This document shows, in pieces, positions 28,928-37,989 of a stretch of DNA of 64,000 nucleotides. A model generated the notes under the pieces. It had not been told where the DNA came from. It did no database searches and saw only the letters and a program-made list of their open reading frames with translations. The DNA is taken from positions 186,001 through 250,000 of the forward strand of contig NZ_JAPUBN010000011.1 in the NCBI RefSeq assembly GCF_026966905.1, given 5' to 3'. How positions within the stretch are numbered: position 1 is the stretch's first letter; each line of letters opens with the position of its first letter. Both the position numbers and the translations under genes were made by a program. The DNA comes from Marinomonas phaeophyticola. Lineage in GTDB: Bacteria > Pseudomonadota > Gammaproteobacteria > Pseudomonadales > Marinomonadaceae.

Positions 28928-30436
28928 TTAAATAGAGAGTGAAAATTTTTCCGCTTGTGCTAGCAGCAAGTTGATGTCTATGTGTGATTCGCAAGAATCG
29001 GCTAAGCGATTAATTTCAGCATTGCGGTAGACGTCGTAATCAAATAGAGAGTGTGTTTTTAATCCTGCCCAATTGAGTATACTGTCTAATGCTGTTGGAC
29101 TGTCAAAGAGCCCATGTAAATAGCTACCAATAATTTGTCCGTCTTGACTTATGTAACCTTCTGCTTGTCCATTATCAAGCTCTGCAAAAGGCTGATAAGG
29201 GTGATGATGAGTAGAAACACCAGAATGAATTTCATACCCTGAGATGTTTCCATCAGTTAACCATGTAGAAGATGTGTTGAGCTTCCCATTTTGCAAATGA
29301 AGCTGCTTTTCCGTGGCTAACTCGGTTGTCATATGGATAAAACCAAAGCCCTGCATTTGCTTAGGTTGATCATTTTCTAAACCTAAAGGGTCTTTTAGCT
29401 CTAATCCTAGCATTTGATACCCTCCACAAATGCCAATAACTTTACCTCCATAGCGTAGGTGCTTGCTGAGATAACTTTCCCAACCCTGTGCTTTCAAAAA
29501 GGTTAAGTCGGCTTGTACACTTTTACTACCAGGAAAAATCACTAGGTCCGCAGGTGGGATTATTTGGTTCTCTCTTACTAAAATGACATTTACTTGAGGG
29601 TGTAAACTTAAGGGGTCCCAATCGGTATGATTACTAACTCTTGGTGTTATTGGGATAACGATATTAAGTATGTTATCTGGCGTTTTTTTTGACACGAACG
29701 TATTTGCTGCTGGTTGTGATACAGCATCTTCTGATTCAAGGTAAAAGCCTTTTAAATAGGGTAGAACACCCAGCACAGGCTTTTTTGTTCGCTTTTCTAA
29801 CCAATCTAGTCCAGATCGCAGTAAGTTAATATCACCTCTAAAGCGGTTAATAACAAAGCCAATAACCCGATCTTGTTCTGATTGGCTTAGTAATTCGAGA
29901 GTGCCTACTAAGTGAGCAAAAACCCCTCCCTTGTCTATGTCTGCAATGATAATGACAGGGCAGTTAACGCTTTCAGCAAATCCCATATTAGCAATGTCAC
30001 GAGCACGTAAATTAATTTCTGCTGGGCTACCTGCCCCTTCAACGAGCACCCAGTCATACTGATGGCATAATCGTGAGAAAGATTCAATGGAGGCTTTTTT
30101 AGCAATCAATTTGTAATCGTGATAGCCGACGGCATTCATATTGCCAATGGCTTTGCCTTGTATAATGACTTGTGCGCCCGTATCTGTGTTCGGTTTTAAT
30201 AAAATCGGGCTCATGTCCACATGGGGTTCGATCCCTGCGGCGTAGGCTTGTACGGCTTGAGCTCTACCAATTTCACCACCATCAGGGGTGACCGCACTAT
30301 TAAGCGCCATATTCTGGGGTTTAAAGGGCGCAACCTTAATCCCTCTTCTGTGTAATAAACGGCAGAGGGCGGTAACTAAAGTGCTTTTACCGGCGTCGGA
30401 GGTTGTGCCTTGAACCATTAAACATTTTGGAGACAT
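28928..30436 (-). CDS. cobQ: Cobyric acid synthase
   Basis: Glutamine-dependent amidase adding four amide groups to adenosylcobyrinic acid a,c-diamide. 502 residues. N-terminal P-loop-type synthetase [18 protein letters not shown] and [11 protein letters not shown], then a class I glutamine amidotransferase domain with [15 protein letters not shown] carrying the nucleophilic Cys and a C-terminal SYLHGLFD His. Only 87 nt separate it from divergent cbiB, too short for a cobalamin riboswitch on each side. Part of a late B12 assembly set. Confidence 0.96.
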   Translation of the reverse strand: MSPKCLMVQGTTSDAGKSTLVTALCRLLHRRGIKVAPFKPQNMALNSAVTPDGGEIGRAQAVQAYAAGIEPHVDMSPILLKPNTDTGAQVIIQGKAIGNMNAVGYHDYKLIAKKASIESFSRLCHQYDWVLVEGAGSPAEINLRARDIANMGFAESVNCPVIIIADIDKGGVFAHLVGTLELLSQSEQDRVIGFVINRFRGDINLLRSGLDWLEKRTKKPVLGVLPYLKGFYLESEDAVSQPAANTFVSKKTPDNILNIVIPITPRVSNHTDWDPLSLHPQVNVILVRENQIIPPADLVIFPGSKSVQADLTFLKAQGWESYLSKHLRYGGKVIGICGGYQMLGLELKDPLGLENDQPKQMQGFGFIHMTTELATEKQLHLQNGKLNTSSTWLTDGNISGYEIHSGVSTHHHPYQPFAELDNGQAEGYISQDGQIIGSYLHGLFDSPTALDSILNWAGLKTHSLFDYDVYRNAEINRLADSCESHIDINLLLAQAEKFSLSI

Positions 30437-30523
30437 GAATCGTTATCGCTGTTGGTGATATTAAGATGGTAGAATTCTACCTGATTCTTTTGTCTAACAC
30501 GGTAATTTTGAGAAAAACTCTTT

Positions 30524-31468
30524 ATGATTTTTGAATGGTTTTCAGCATCGTTTTTTTCGCTCTTTGGGGCTCTTATATTAGATAGACTGATAGGTGAGCC
30601 AAAGTCTTGGCATCCCTTGGTGTGGTTCGGGAAATGGGCCGATAGCAGTCGCTTACAATTGCAAAGATCTTTAGACGATAGAACTTTTGATCAAAGGCGT
30701 GCTGGTATCTTGGCTTGGTGCCTGGCGGTTCTCCCATGGTTGCTTGTTTTACTCGTTACTTTTAGTTTGTTGCCAGTGGCTTTGTCTTGGTTGTTATCCA
30801 CGGTAGTGCTGTATTTTTGTATTGGTTGGCAAAGTTTACGAGAGCATGCACTGGCGATTGAATTGCCTCTATTGAAGCATGATTTGGATACCGCTCGGAC
30901 AGCCGTATCTCACATCGTTAGCCGTGACACCCAAGCCTTAACGGCAGAAGACGTATCAAAAGCGGGTATTGAATCTGTGCTAGAGAATGGGAGTGACGCT
31001 GTGTATGCACCTATATTTTGGTTTTTCATATTAGGCGCCCCTGGCGTTTTGTTGTATCGCTTAGCTAATACCTTGGATGCAATGTGGGGGTATAAGACAA
31101 GCGAATTGAAATATTTTGGTTGGTTTGCGGCACGTTTTGACGATGTCTTGAATTTCATTCCTGCTCGTTTAGTGGTTTATACCTATGCACTTTGTGGTAT
31201 GGCATGGGGCAATGGTTCTCGTGCTCGACGTTGTGCCCGTCAACAATCTTTATATTGGAAAAGTCCTAATGCTGGCCCGGTTATGGCTGCGGGTGCCGGA
31301 GCGTTAGGCGTAAAATTAGGTGGAGATGCGGTGTATTTTGGTAAGAAAGAGTCTAGACCAATACTCGGTGAGGGGCGTGATCCTGCTGTTAATGATTTAA
31401 CGCAAGCCATTACACTGATTGATCGAGGAGTTTTTGTGTGGGTTATCCTCATTTACGTTCTGATATAG
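30524..31468 (+). CDS. cbiB: Adenosylcobinamide-phosphate synthase (CbiB/CobD)
   Basis: Membrane protein attaching the aminopropanol arm to cobyric acid. 314 residues with several hydrophobic segments. Family phrases: LILDRLIGEPKSWHPLVWFG, IVSRDTQALTAEDV, ESVLENGSDAVYAPIFWF and LANTLDAMWGYK. Its 3' end overlaps the following aminotransferase gene by 31 nt, so the two are tightly linked. Divergent from cobQ. Confidence 0.95.
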   Translation: MIFEWFSASFFSLFGALILDRLIGEPKSWHPLVWFGKWADSSRLQLQRSLDDRTFDQRRAGILAWCLAVLPWLLVLLVTFSLLPVALSWLLSTVVLYFCIGWQSLREHALAIELPLLKHDLDTARTAVSHIVSRDTQALTAEDVSKAGIESVLENGSDAVYAPIFWFFILGAPGVLLYRLANTLDAMWGYKTSELKYFGWFAARFDDVLNFIPARLVVYTYALCGMAWGNGSRARRCARQQSLYWKSPNAGPVMAAGAGALGVKLGGDAVYFGKKESRPILGEGRDPAVNDLTQAITLIDRGVFVWVILIYVLI

Positions 31469-32544
31469 ACACTTTGGCACATGGTGGAAACTTAGAAAAA
31501 ATCAAGCGGGAAGTGAGTTTGCCTCACGCAACCACTTGGCTGGATTTGTCTTCCGCGGTGAATAAAGAACCTTGGCCTATCCCGGCGGTGAATGTGGATA
31601 AGTGGATGGCGTTACCGGATCTTTATGAACTAAACCGAGCCGCATCAAGCTATTACGGTAGGAATAATAGCCTTGCATTGGCCGGGACACAGCAAGCAAT
31701 AGAGTGGTTGCCAGTCATCTTGCCTCAAGTCGCTCAGCATTTAGCAACGCAAGACACTGTGATTATGCTGCCTCAGGTTGGCTATCAAGAGCATGCTAAT
31801 GCTTGGGATAAGTGGGGCTATACCGTGTGTTATTACTCGACGGTTGAGTCTTTATTGGTGTCAAAGTGGGATATTGCTGTGGTAATTAATCCTAACAATC
31901 CAACAACGGAGCTCACTGGTTTGCAACAATTTGAGCGACTCATAGAAAGAGCGCATTCTCAAAATGGTTACTTACTTGTGGATGAAGCTTTTATCGATCC
32001 TATTAAAGACCAGAGCCTACTGTCTCATGGCATAGTTAATGATTGGCCTGAAAGTCTCATTGTATTACGTTCTGTTGGAAAATTTTTTGGGTTAGCTGGG
32101 GCTAGAGTCGGTTTTTGTTTTGCCTCGTCAGCGGTTTTAAGTCAATTACAACAAGTGATTGGACCTTGGCCAATTGCCACCGTGTCTGCTTATCTTACCG
32201 CGTGTGCATTTGAAGATAGAGAGTGGCAAAAACAGGCAATAGGGTCATTAGCTAGCAGACGGTCTGAATTTGAAGCTCGTATTCAACCCTTGCTTTCTCG
32301 CTGGCTTGTCTCTCTGGGTGGACAAGTAAGCTGGCGATCTGCTTCGTTATTTTTCTGTGTATTTTTAGAAAAAGCCGTAGCGGATGAGGCTTTCCAGTTA
32401 TTACAAAATAAAGGCATTCATATTCGACTAGGTGATGGTTGGCTGCGCTTTGCTTTACCTGCTAGTCAAGAGTTTTCAGCATTACAAGAAAGAGTACTTT
32501 CTCTTTTAACGTTATCATCAATTGGTAATATAAAGGTGTCATAG
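31438..32544 (+). CDS. PLP-dependent threonine-phosphate decarboxylase (CobC/CobD type)
   Basis: Class I/II aminotransferase-fold enzyme expected to produce (R)-1-amino-2-propanol phosphate for the B12 nucleotide loop. 368 residues; an HGGNL motif near the N-terminus is typical of CobC. The PLP lysine lies in SVGKFFGLAGARVGF, and VINPNNPT is the usual aminotransferase loop. GTG start overlaps cbiB; cobU follows after one base. Named CobC in Pseudomonas and CobD in Salmonella, so I leave the symbol empty. Confidence 0.9.
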   Translation: MGYPHLRSDIDTLAHGGNLEKIKREVSLPHATTWLDLSSAVNKEPWPIPAVNVDKWMALPDLYELNRAASSYYGRNNSLALAGTQQAIEWLPVILPQVAQHLATQDTVIMLPQVGYQEHANAWDKWGYTVCYYSTVESLLVSKWDIAVVINPNNPTTELTGLQQFERLIERAHSQNGYLLVDEAFIDPIKDQSLLSHGIVNDWPESLIVLRSVGKFFGLAGARVGFCFASSAVLSQLQQVIGPWPIATVSAYLTACAFEDREWQKQAIGSLASRRSEFEARIQPLLSRWLVSLGGQVSWRSASLFFCVFLEKAVADEAFQLLQNKGIHIRLGDGWLRFALPASQEFSALQERVLSLLTLSSIGNIKVS

Positions 32545-32545
32545 T

Positions 32546-33106
32546 TTGAAGCATTTAGTCTTAGGTGGTGTTAGAAGTGGAAAAAGCCATTTTTCTGAAA
32601 GCTGGATTAATACGCAACTGCAAGAGCAGAAGGTAGATAAGATCACCTACATCGCGACCTCACAAGCCTGGGATGAAGAAATGCGTGCTCGTATTCACTC
32701 CCATCAATTAAGTCGACCCAGCAGCTGGGATTTAATTGAAGAGCCTATTTTATTAGCTGAGGCGTTAAAAAAAGTGGATGATCAAGGTAGTGGTGTGATT
32801 ATTGAGTGCCTTACACTTTGGCTCACTAATCTATTGTGCCTTGAAGATGAAGGGCGTTTCGCATTTGAAAAAAGTCAATTCCTGTCTACACTTGAAAGCT
32901 TTCAAGGAAAAATTGTTATTGTTAGCGGGGAAGTCGGTTTAGGTATCATGCCAATGAACGCACTAGCTCGACGCTTTGCGGATGAGCTGGGGATGTTGAA
33001 TCAAATACTTGCACAATTATGCCCGCAAGTGACTCTTGTATCAGCGGGTTTACCTCTGGTATTAAAGAATGAGAGCGATGGCTCTCAAAAAAGAAACTTT
33101 GATTAA
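32546..33106 (+). CDS. cobU: Adenosylcobinamide kinase/guanylyltransferase
   Basis: Bifunctional enzyme phosphorylating adenosylcobinamide and adding GMP (CobU/CobP). 186 residues with P-loop LGGVRSGKSHFSE at the N-terminus, YIATSQAWDEEM and a C-terminal GLGIMPMNALARRFAD region. The start is TTG with AAGGTG upstream, one base after the previous stop. No cobS or cobT follows, so the last steps are encoded elsewhere. Third gene of the cbiB operon. Confidence 0.93.
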   Translation: MKHLVLGGVRSGKSHFSESWINTQLQEQKVDKITYIATSQAWDEEMRARIHSHQLSRPSSWDLIEEPILLAEALKKVDDQGSGVIIECLTLWLTNLLCLEDEGRFAFEKSQFLSTLESFQGKIVIVSGEVGLGIMPMNALARRFADELGMLNQILAQLCPQVTLVSAGLPLVLKNESDGSQKRNFD

Positions 33107-33161
33107 TTATTAGGTAAATTCATCTTAATTTAGTTAAAATTCACGACCAATTTTTATCATT

Positions 33162-33188
33162 GGTTCTCAGGTGAACGTCACCAGAGCC
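33162..33188 (+). other. Hairpin in the gpt upstream region
   Basis: GGTTCT/AGAGCC and GGTGA/TCACC form a two-part stem with small bulges about 40 nt before the gpt start. It does not match a known purine riboswitch in length or shape. A leader or 3' end role is unproven. Confidence 0.25.
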
Positions 33189-33224
33189 TTGATTTAGCCA
33201 ATTTTGTCAGTTTAGGAGTGTTAA

Positions 33225-33710
33225 ATGAATCCATATTCAAAGGATTACCCTGTTTCTTGGGAAGAGTTGCATCGAAATGCGCGTGCTTTGTCTTGGCGTT
33301 TATTGGAAAAAGGGCCTTGGAAAGGGATTATTGCAATCACTCGTGGTGGCTTAGTACCTGCTGCGATTATTTGCCGTGAATTAGACATTCGTTTAATTGA
33401 TACAATTTGCATTGTTAGTTACTCTTCTGAAGGAAAAGAAGCGATGCATCAAGGCGAATTAAATATTTTGAAAGGTGTCGAAGGTGACGGAGAAGGTATG
33501 TTGCTGATTGATGATTTAGTCGATACTGGTAGAACGGCTCAAAAAGTAAGGGAAATGCTGCCAAAAGCACACTTCGCTACTATTTACGCAAAACCTGCAG
33601 GTAAGCCATTAATAGACACCTTTGTCACTGAAGTCAGCCAAGATACTTGGATTCGCTTTCCTTGGGATATGGAATATACGTTTTCACAGCCACTTGCTGA
33701 CCGAAAATAA
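33225..33710 (+). CDS. gpt: Xanthine-guanine phosphoribosyltransferase
   Basis: Purine salvage enzyme joining guanine, xanthine or hypoxanthine to PRPP. 161 residues, close to E. coli Gpt (152). The PRPP-binding motif [13 protein letters not shown] is clear, and [15 protein letters not shown] and the C-terminal [10 protein letters not shown] match the family. The RBS is TAGGAG. Single gene with its own upstream region. Confidence 0.94.
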   Translation: MNPYSKDYPVSWEELHRNARALSWRLLEKGPWKGIIAITRGGLVPAAIICRELDIRLIDTICIVSYSSEGKEAMHQGELNILKGVEGDGEGMLLIDDLVDTGRTAQKVREMLPKAHFATIYAKPAGKPLIDTFVTEVSQDTWIRFPWDMEYTFSQPLADRK

Positions 33711-33866
33711 TATACTGGATTTTTATGGTTAAGGTATTCTTTGTGCTATCTTTCGTAAAATAGAACAAGATTAGAAAACTTAATCTAAACTGATTAATAT
33801 GAAAATTATATACATGCAACGTTATATTAATTAAGTATTATTTAATAAATTGAATAGGATTTGTAT

Positions 33867-34277
33867 ATGATATTGCGGTCAGTAATTAAATTATGCACAT
33901 TGAGCATTTTGTCATTCTGCTTAGCCCAGCCTGCTATGGCATTGGTAGCACGAGCTCAATTTGCAAATGATGTCGTTGATCGTGAACCTATCAATGATAT
34001 TGGTGATACGATAAAAGTTATGTACGGTGAAATTCAGCGTGTGTACTTTTTTACCGATTTACGTGACATGTCGGGCCATACAATCTTGCATCGATGGTTA
34101 TTAGATGGTGTTATTCAAGCAGAGCTGCCATTTGATATCGGCGGAGACCGTTGGCGAGTATGGTCAAGCAAAAAATTGATGCCTGGTTTTGATGGGCAGT
34201 GGACTGTGGAAGTGGTAGATGATGGTCTAGTTATTGAGTCCCGATCATTTAATTATGTAGACGACTTTGATTCGTAA
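33867..34277 (+). CDS. DUF2914 domain protein, exported
   Basis: Protein of unknown function, 136 residues from the ATG at 33867, chosen because AGGA lies nine bases before it; a TTG two codons upstream is possible. A signal peptide covers about residues 1-26 (ending PAMALVA). The rest matches the DUF2914 pattern: RAQFANDVVDREPIND, FFTDLRDMSGHTILHRW, GGDRWRVWSSKKL and GQWTVEVVDD. It resembles an extracytoplasmic beta-sandwich. Followed by a strong terminator shared with rhlE. Confidence 0.8.
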   Translation: MILRSVIKLCTLSILSFCLAQPAMALVARAQFANDVVDREPINDIGDTIKVMYGEIQRVYFFTDLRDMSGHTILHRWLLDGVIQAELPFDIGGDRWRVWSSKKLMPGFDGQWTVEVVDDGLVIESRSFNYVDDFDS

Positions 34278-34312
34278 CTAGTTTCTACTTTATACAACGA
34301 TATGATCATAAT

Positions 34313-34349
34313 AAAAAAGCGCCAAGTTCAATAAGAGCTTGGCGCTTTT
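34313..34349. terminator. Bidirectional terminator between the DUF2914 gene and rhlE
   Basis: A6 tract, stem AGCGCCAAG(TT)/(G)CTTGGCGCT, then T4. It can serve both convergent genes. Confidence 0.85.
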
Positions 34350-34398
34350 CTAATTATAAAAGCTGAATAAATAGACGATTCATTCACTGTTTAATAAA

Positions 34399-35796
34399 TT
34401 AGCTTGGTTTATTCGCTGGACGACGGCGAGGGGCCATAGGTTGACTACGTAGACCATCCTTTGGTTGTGACGTTGATTTAGTGGAAGGACGTTTATCGCT
34501 ACTGCTTTTACTTTCTGACTTATTCGCTCTTGGAAGGTTACTGCCATTGCCTCCTCTTCCGCGACCCTTGTTACGGGCTTTAGGTGCAGCTTCATTTTGT
34601 CCTCCACGATTCGGCTTTTTGGCCTTCATTGGGCGTGAGTCTAATGTGGTAATCGGTACAATATGATTCGCTTCAAAACCATCCATATGACGGCGTTCTA
34701 GTACTTTTTGAATAAGTCGTTCAATAGCAATTAACTGATCAACTTCATCGGCGGCTACTAGAGAAACGGCATGACCACTTGCTCCTGCACGGCCAGTACG
34801 ACCTATACGGTGAACATAATCTTCAGCAACATTGGGTAGATCAAAGTTAACAACTTGAGGTAATTGCTCTATATCTAAGCCACGAGCTGCAATGTCGGTA
34901 GCCACTAGAATACGAGTGACATTTTGTTTGAATTCGGCTAAGGCTTTGGTTCGTGCACCTTGACTCTTGTTACCATGTATTGCGGCAGCGGTGATGCCTT
35001 CTTCATTAAGCTGTTTTGTGAGTTTGTTAGCACCGTGCTTAGTTCGAGTAAAAACAAGTACTTGATGCCATTTATTGTCCTTGATTAATCGAACTAATAA
35101 ATCGCCTTTTTCTTTTTTATCCACACAATGAATCCACTGTTTCACTGTATTGGCCGTGGTATTTCTTGGCGTCACTGAAATTTCTACAGGATCATTCACT
35201 AAACCTTTTGCAAGTGCTCGAATATCTTCAGAAAATGTGGCTGAGAAAAGTAAGTTTTGGCGTTGTTTAGGTAATACTTTCAATACTTTTTTAATGTCGT
35301 TAATAAACCCCATGTCTAACATGCGATCGGCTTCGTCTAACACAAGAATTTCAAGATTATTGAATTTAACGGCATTTTGATTGTATAAATCTAATAAGCG
35401 ACCTGGAGTAGCTACAAGAATATCGACACCACGGCGCATTAAGGCGATTTGCGGGTTGATTTTAACACCGCCAAATACAACCGCAGATCGAAGCGGCATA
35501 TTTTGACCATAAGTAGCGATGCTTTCACCTACTTGTGCGGCTAATTCACGGGTTGGTGTTAACACTAGGCAACGAACTTGATTGTCTTGCGATCGTTGTC
35601 CAGAAGCAAGGCGTTCTAACAAAGGTAATGTAAAACCTGCTGTTTTGCCTGTCCCTGTCTGTGCAGCGGCCATTACGTCTCTCCCTTCTAATACAGCTGG
35701 AATCGCCTGCTGCTGAATCGGAGTTGGGGTATTATACCCTTGTTTTTCAATGGCTTTTAGAAGGGGGGCACTTAAGCCCAAAGAGGCAAAACTCAT
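34399..35796 (-). CDS. rhlE: DEAD-box RNA helicase RhlE
   Basis: ATP-dependent RNA helicase used in ribosome assembly and RNA decay. 465 residues. Q motif [11 protein letters not shown], Walker [14 protein letters not shown] box [16 protein letters not shown] motif and [10 protein letters not shown] in the second RecA domain. The C-terminal 90 residues are a low-complexity, basic, Gly/Arg/Ser-rich tail ending RRRPANKPS, usual for RhlE. No neighbour is functionally linked. Confidence 0.94.
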   Translation of the reverse strand: MSFASLGLSAPLLKAIEKQGYNTPTPIQQQAIPAVLEGRDVMAAAQTGTGKTAGFTLPLLERLASGQRSQDNQVRCLVLTPTRELAAQVGESIATYGQNMPLRSAVVFGGVKINPQIALMRRGVDILVATPGRLLDLYNQNAVKFNNLEILVLDEADRMLDMGFINDIKKVLKVLPKQRQNLLFSATFSEDIRALAKGLVNDPVEISVTPRNTTANTVKQWIHCVDKKEKGDLLVRLIKDNKWHQVLVFTRTKHGANKLTKQLNEEGITAAAIHGNKSQGARTKALAEFKQNVTRILVATDIAARGLDIEQLPQVVNFDLPNVAEDYVHRIGRTGRAGASGHAVSLVAADEVDQLIAIERLIQKVLERRHMDGFEANHIVPITTLDSRPMKAKKPNRGGQNEAAPKARNKGRGRGGNGSNLPRANKSESKSSSDKRPSTKSTSQPKDGLRSQPMAPRRRPANKPS

Positions 35797-35895
35797 AGGG
35801 TAAATCTCATATCAAAGGAAGAATAATAATCCACCAATTGCATTTGCTGGTCAGTGGCCGTGCAGCATACCTGATTGCTTTAGTTTCGACCAGTA

Positions 35896-37161
35896 TTACC
35901 CAAATTGTGGTGCTTTTTTATGGTGAGGTTTGGTCAGCATCATGAAAAAAACGATAAATCGACTGCCACCTTGATGTGGTGTTTCAAACTGAATGTTCCA
36001 GTGCAGCTGATCTATGATACGCTTCACTATGCTAAGGCCAAACCCATAGCCTGTTTGGCTGCTTGCATTATTACTTCTATCGAATAAAAGCACCTGACTG
36101 TCGCTACCAATACCGCTGCCAGTATCTTCAATAATCAACTTGTCTTTGCATAACTGTACTGAAATTGAACCTTGTTCCGTGTGCTGGCAGGCATTCTTGA
36201 ATAAATTTCTTAATACTACGCTAATGAGCTCTGGCTGAGAGCGTATTTCAACCGTGTCTTGGATATGTACATTGAAGGACACGGGTTTGCTTTCTAAGAG
36301 ATATTCACATTGATGTCTTTGTTCTTGAATAAGCCTTTCTATCTGTACTGTCGAATAAGATAAACGTTCGGGGGATCGAGACAATAACAGCAAGGCAGAT
36401 ACTTGTTCGGTTGTTTCAATAGTCGTTCTTTTAATCCTATTTACGGTGTTGAGTAATTTAGGTTGGCCAGTTAAATTTGCTAAAAGCACTTCTGTTGCCC
36501 CTAAAATAACCGTTAGAGGTGTTCTTAGTTCATGACTGGTGTCGCTACTGAACACCCGTTCTCGTTCTAAGAAGTCTTGCAGTCTGGCGTTGCGCTCTTC
36601 TATTGCACGGGCAAGGGTGCCTATTTCATCTGTAGAGGTAATAGAAAAGTGCAATCTTTCGGCATCACTTTCTATTTCTTTTACCATGATAGAAAGCGGT
36701 GCAATGACGGAACGAGTAGAAAGTTTACTAAAGAGCCACGCAGATAGAATAGAGAAGAAAGAGGCTAAGATTAAAATGATTTCAATTGCGCTTTCTAGGT
36801 CTTCAAAAATCGATTTATTATCAATCACCATATACTTCTGACCATTAATATTAGCAACAATAAGAGTGACCTCTTTGCCTTCAATCTCGGTTTCTTGGAG
36901 GTTGTTTTGCGGTTGAAAGTGCTTTAATGATGTGGGTATGGTGCTCTCATTATAAAAAGACATTCCAGGAGGGGAGATATCGATATTTTGTTGGCTCTTT
37001 ACAAACCGATTGAGCTCGAATGAGAGCTGTGGGTAGATAAGATACTCTTCAATAAATTCTTCTGAAAATCGAAAAATCATTATGAATACTAAGCAGATAA
37101 GAATTGATAGGCCTGTATAGGATAGGGAGATGCGGTTTTTTAAGGTTAAATTTCTAATCAT
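35896..37161 (-). CDS. colS: ColS-like sensor histidine kinase
   Basis: Inner-membrane kinase of the ColRS system, which in Pseudomonas responds to excess zinc or iron and cationic stress. 421 residues: TM1 (about 11-31), a short periplasmic domain of about 95 residues, TM2 (about 132-152), HAMP-like linker, HisKA with SSDTSHELRTPL (phosphorylated His) and HATPase with NLFKNACQHT and IVEDTGSG-type motifs. Two ExxE motifs (EFIE at about 35-38 and EDLE just before TM2) lie beside the membrane, the kind used for Fe3+/Zn2+ sensing in ColS and PmrB. Overlaps colR by ATGA. Confidence 0.8.
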   Translation of the reverse strand: MIRNLTLKNRISLSYTGLSILICLVFIMIFRFSEEFIEEYLIYPQLSFELNRFVKSQQNIDISPPGMSFYNESTIPTSLKHFQPQNNLQETEIEGKEVTLIVANINGQKYMVIDNKSIFEDLESAIEIILILASFFSILSAWLFSKLSTRSVIAPLSIMVKEIESDAERLHFSITSTDEIGTLARAIEERNARLQDFLERERVFSSDTSHELRTPLTVILGATEVLLANLTGQPKLLNTVNRIKRTTIETTEQVSALLLLSRSPERLSYSTVQIERLIQEQRHQCEYLLESKPVSFNVHIQDTVEIRSQPELISVVLRNLFKNACQHTEQGSISVQLCKDKLIIEDTGSGIGSDSQVLLFDRSNNASSQTGYGFGLSIVKRIIDQLHWNIQFETPHQGGSRFIVFFMMLTKPHHKKAPQFG

Positions 37162-37835
37162 TTTGGGGTGACCATACAGTAGCCAATCCCTTGGACGGTT
37201 TTAATCATTGGTGAGCTAAACGGTTTATCGATCACTTGCCGCATTGTATGAATATGTGTTCTTAAGGCATCACTATCTGGAGGGGAGTCCCCCCATAGTT
37301 GATATTCTAATTCTTTACGACTAAATACCTTAGGCGAATCTTTCATTAATATGGCTAAAATTTTATAACCGAGCGGTTTGAGCTGCAGTGCTTTTTCTTC
37401 TCGCGTAAGCGCTAAGGTTTGGGGGTCAAACTCTAATGGACCTAATGTTAAGAGTTGTTTTGTATAATTATGGGAGACCCGCCGACTTAAGGCGTATAAA
37501 CGGGCTTCTAGTTCAACCAGGGAAAAGGGTTTTATAAGGTAGTCATCGGCCCCATTTTTGAGTCCAGTGACCTTGTCCTCAACGGTGTCTTTTGCCGTTA
37601 GCATAATGATAGGCGTGTTTAGCATAAGTTCTTGTCGTAGTCGTTGACATAACTGCACTCCGTCTAATCGTGGTAACATAATGTCGAGTATAATGACATC
37701 ATAGCTGTTTTCTATAGCAAGAGATAACCCACTTAAACCATTTGATGCACTGTCAACGGTATAACCAAGTGGTTCAAAGTATTCATAGATGTTAGCCACA
37801 ATATCTTTGTTATCTTCGACAATTAATATTCGCAA
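37158..37835 (-). CDS. colR: ColR-like response regulator
   Basis: OmpR/PhoB-family regulator partnered with the downstream kinase. 225 residues: receiver domain with phosphoacceptor Asp in IILDIMLPRLDG and conserved Lys in YLIKPF, then a winged-helix DNA-binding domain (LKPLGYKILAIL, SDALRTHIHTMRQVIDKPF, TVQGIGYCMV). The PDSDALR-H-H-LRQVIDKPF phrase is close to Pseudomonas ColR as I recall it. It is divergent from eptA, whose upstream region holds four direct repeats suited to an OmpR-family dimer. Confidence 0.85.
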   Translation of the reverse strand: MRILIVEDNKDIVANIYEYFEPLGYTVDSASNGLSGLSLAIENSYDVIILDIMLPRLDGVQLCQRLRQELMLNTPIIMLTAKDTVEDKVTGLKNGADDYLIKPFSLVELEARLYALSRRVSHNYTKQLLTLGPLEFDPQTLALTREEKALQLKPLGYKILAILMKDSPKVFSRKELEYQLWGDSPPDSDALRTHIHTMRQVIDKPFSSPMIKTVQGIGYCMVTPK

Positions 37836-37920
37836 TACTTGCTCCTAAATTTATCAAATGCCCCTTTCATAAAGGGGTATGTAAAGCTACTCAGTTAATT
37901 GAACTTGTCTCTCGTGCGTG

Positions 37921-37959
37921 TTTAACACTTTCTTAACATTTATCTAACACTGGCTTAAC
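37921..37959 (+). promoter_or_regulatory. Four direct repeats with 11-bp spacing before eptA (candidate ColR/PmrA-type box)
   Basis: TTTAAC, CTTAAC, TCTAAC and CTTAAC occur at 37921, 37932, 37943 and 37954, each separated by 5 bp. This one-helical-turn phasing matches OmpR-family sites such as the PmrA box (YTTAA-N5-YTTAA). A possible -10 TACATT is at 37971, placing the last repeat at the -35 zone. Regulator identity is inferred from the adjacent colR. Confidence 0.65.
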
Positions 37960-37989
37960 CGGTTTTTTCATACATTTGCAGTTCTTCTA

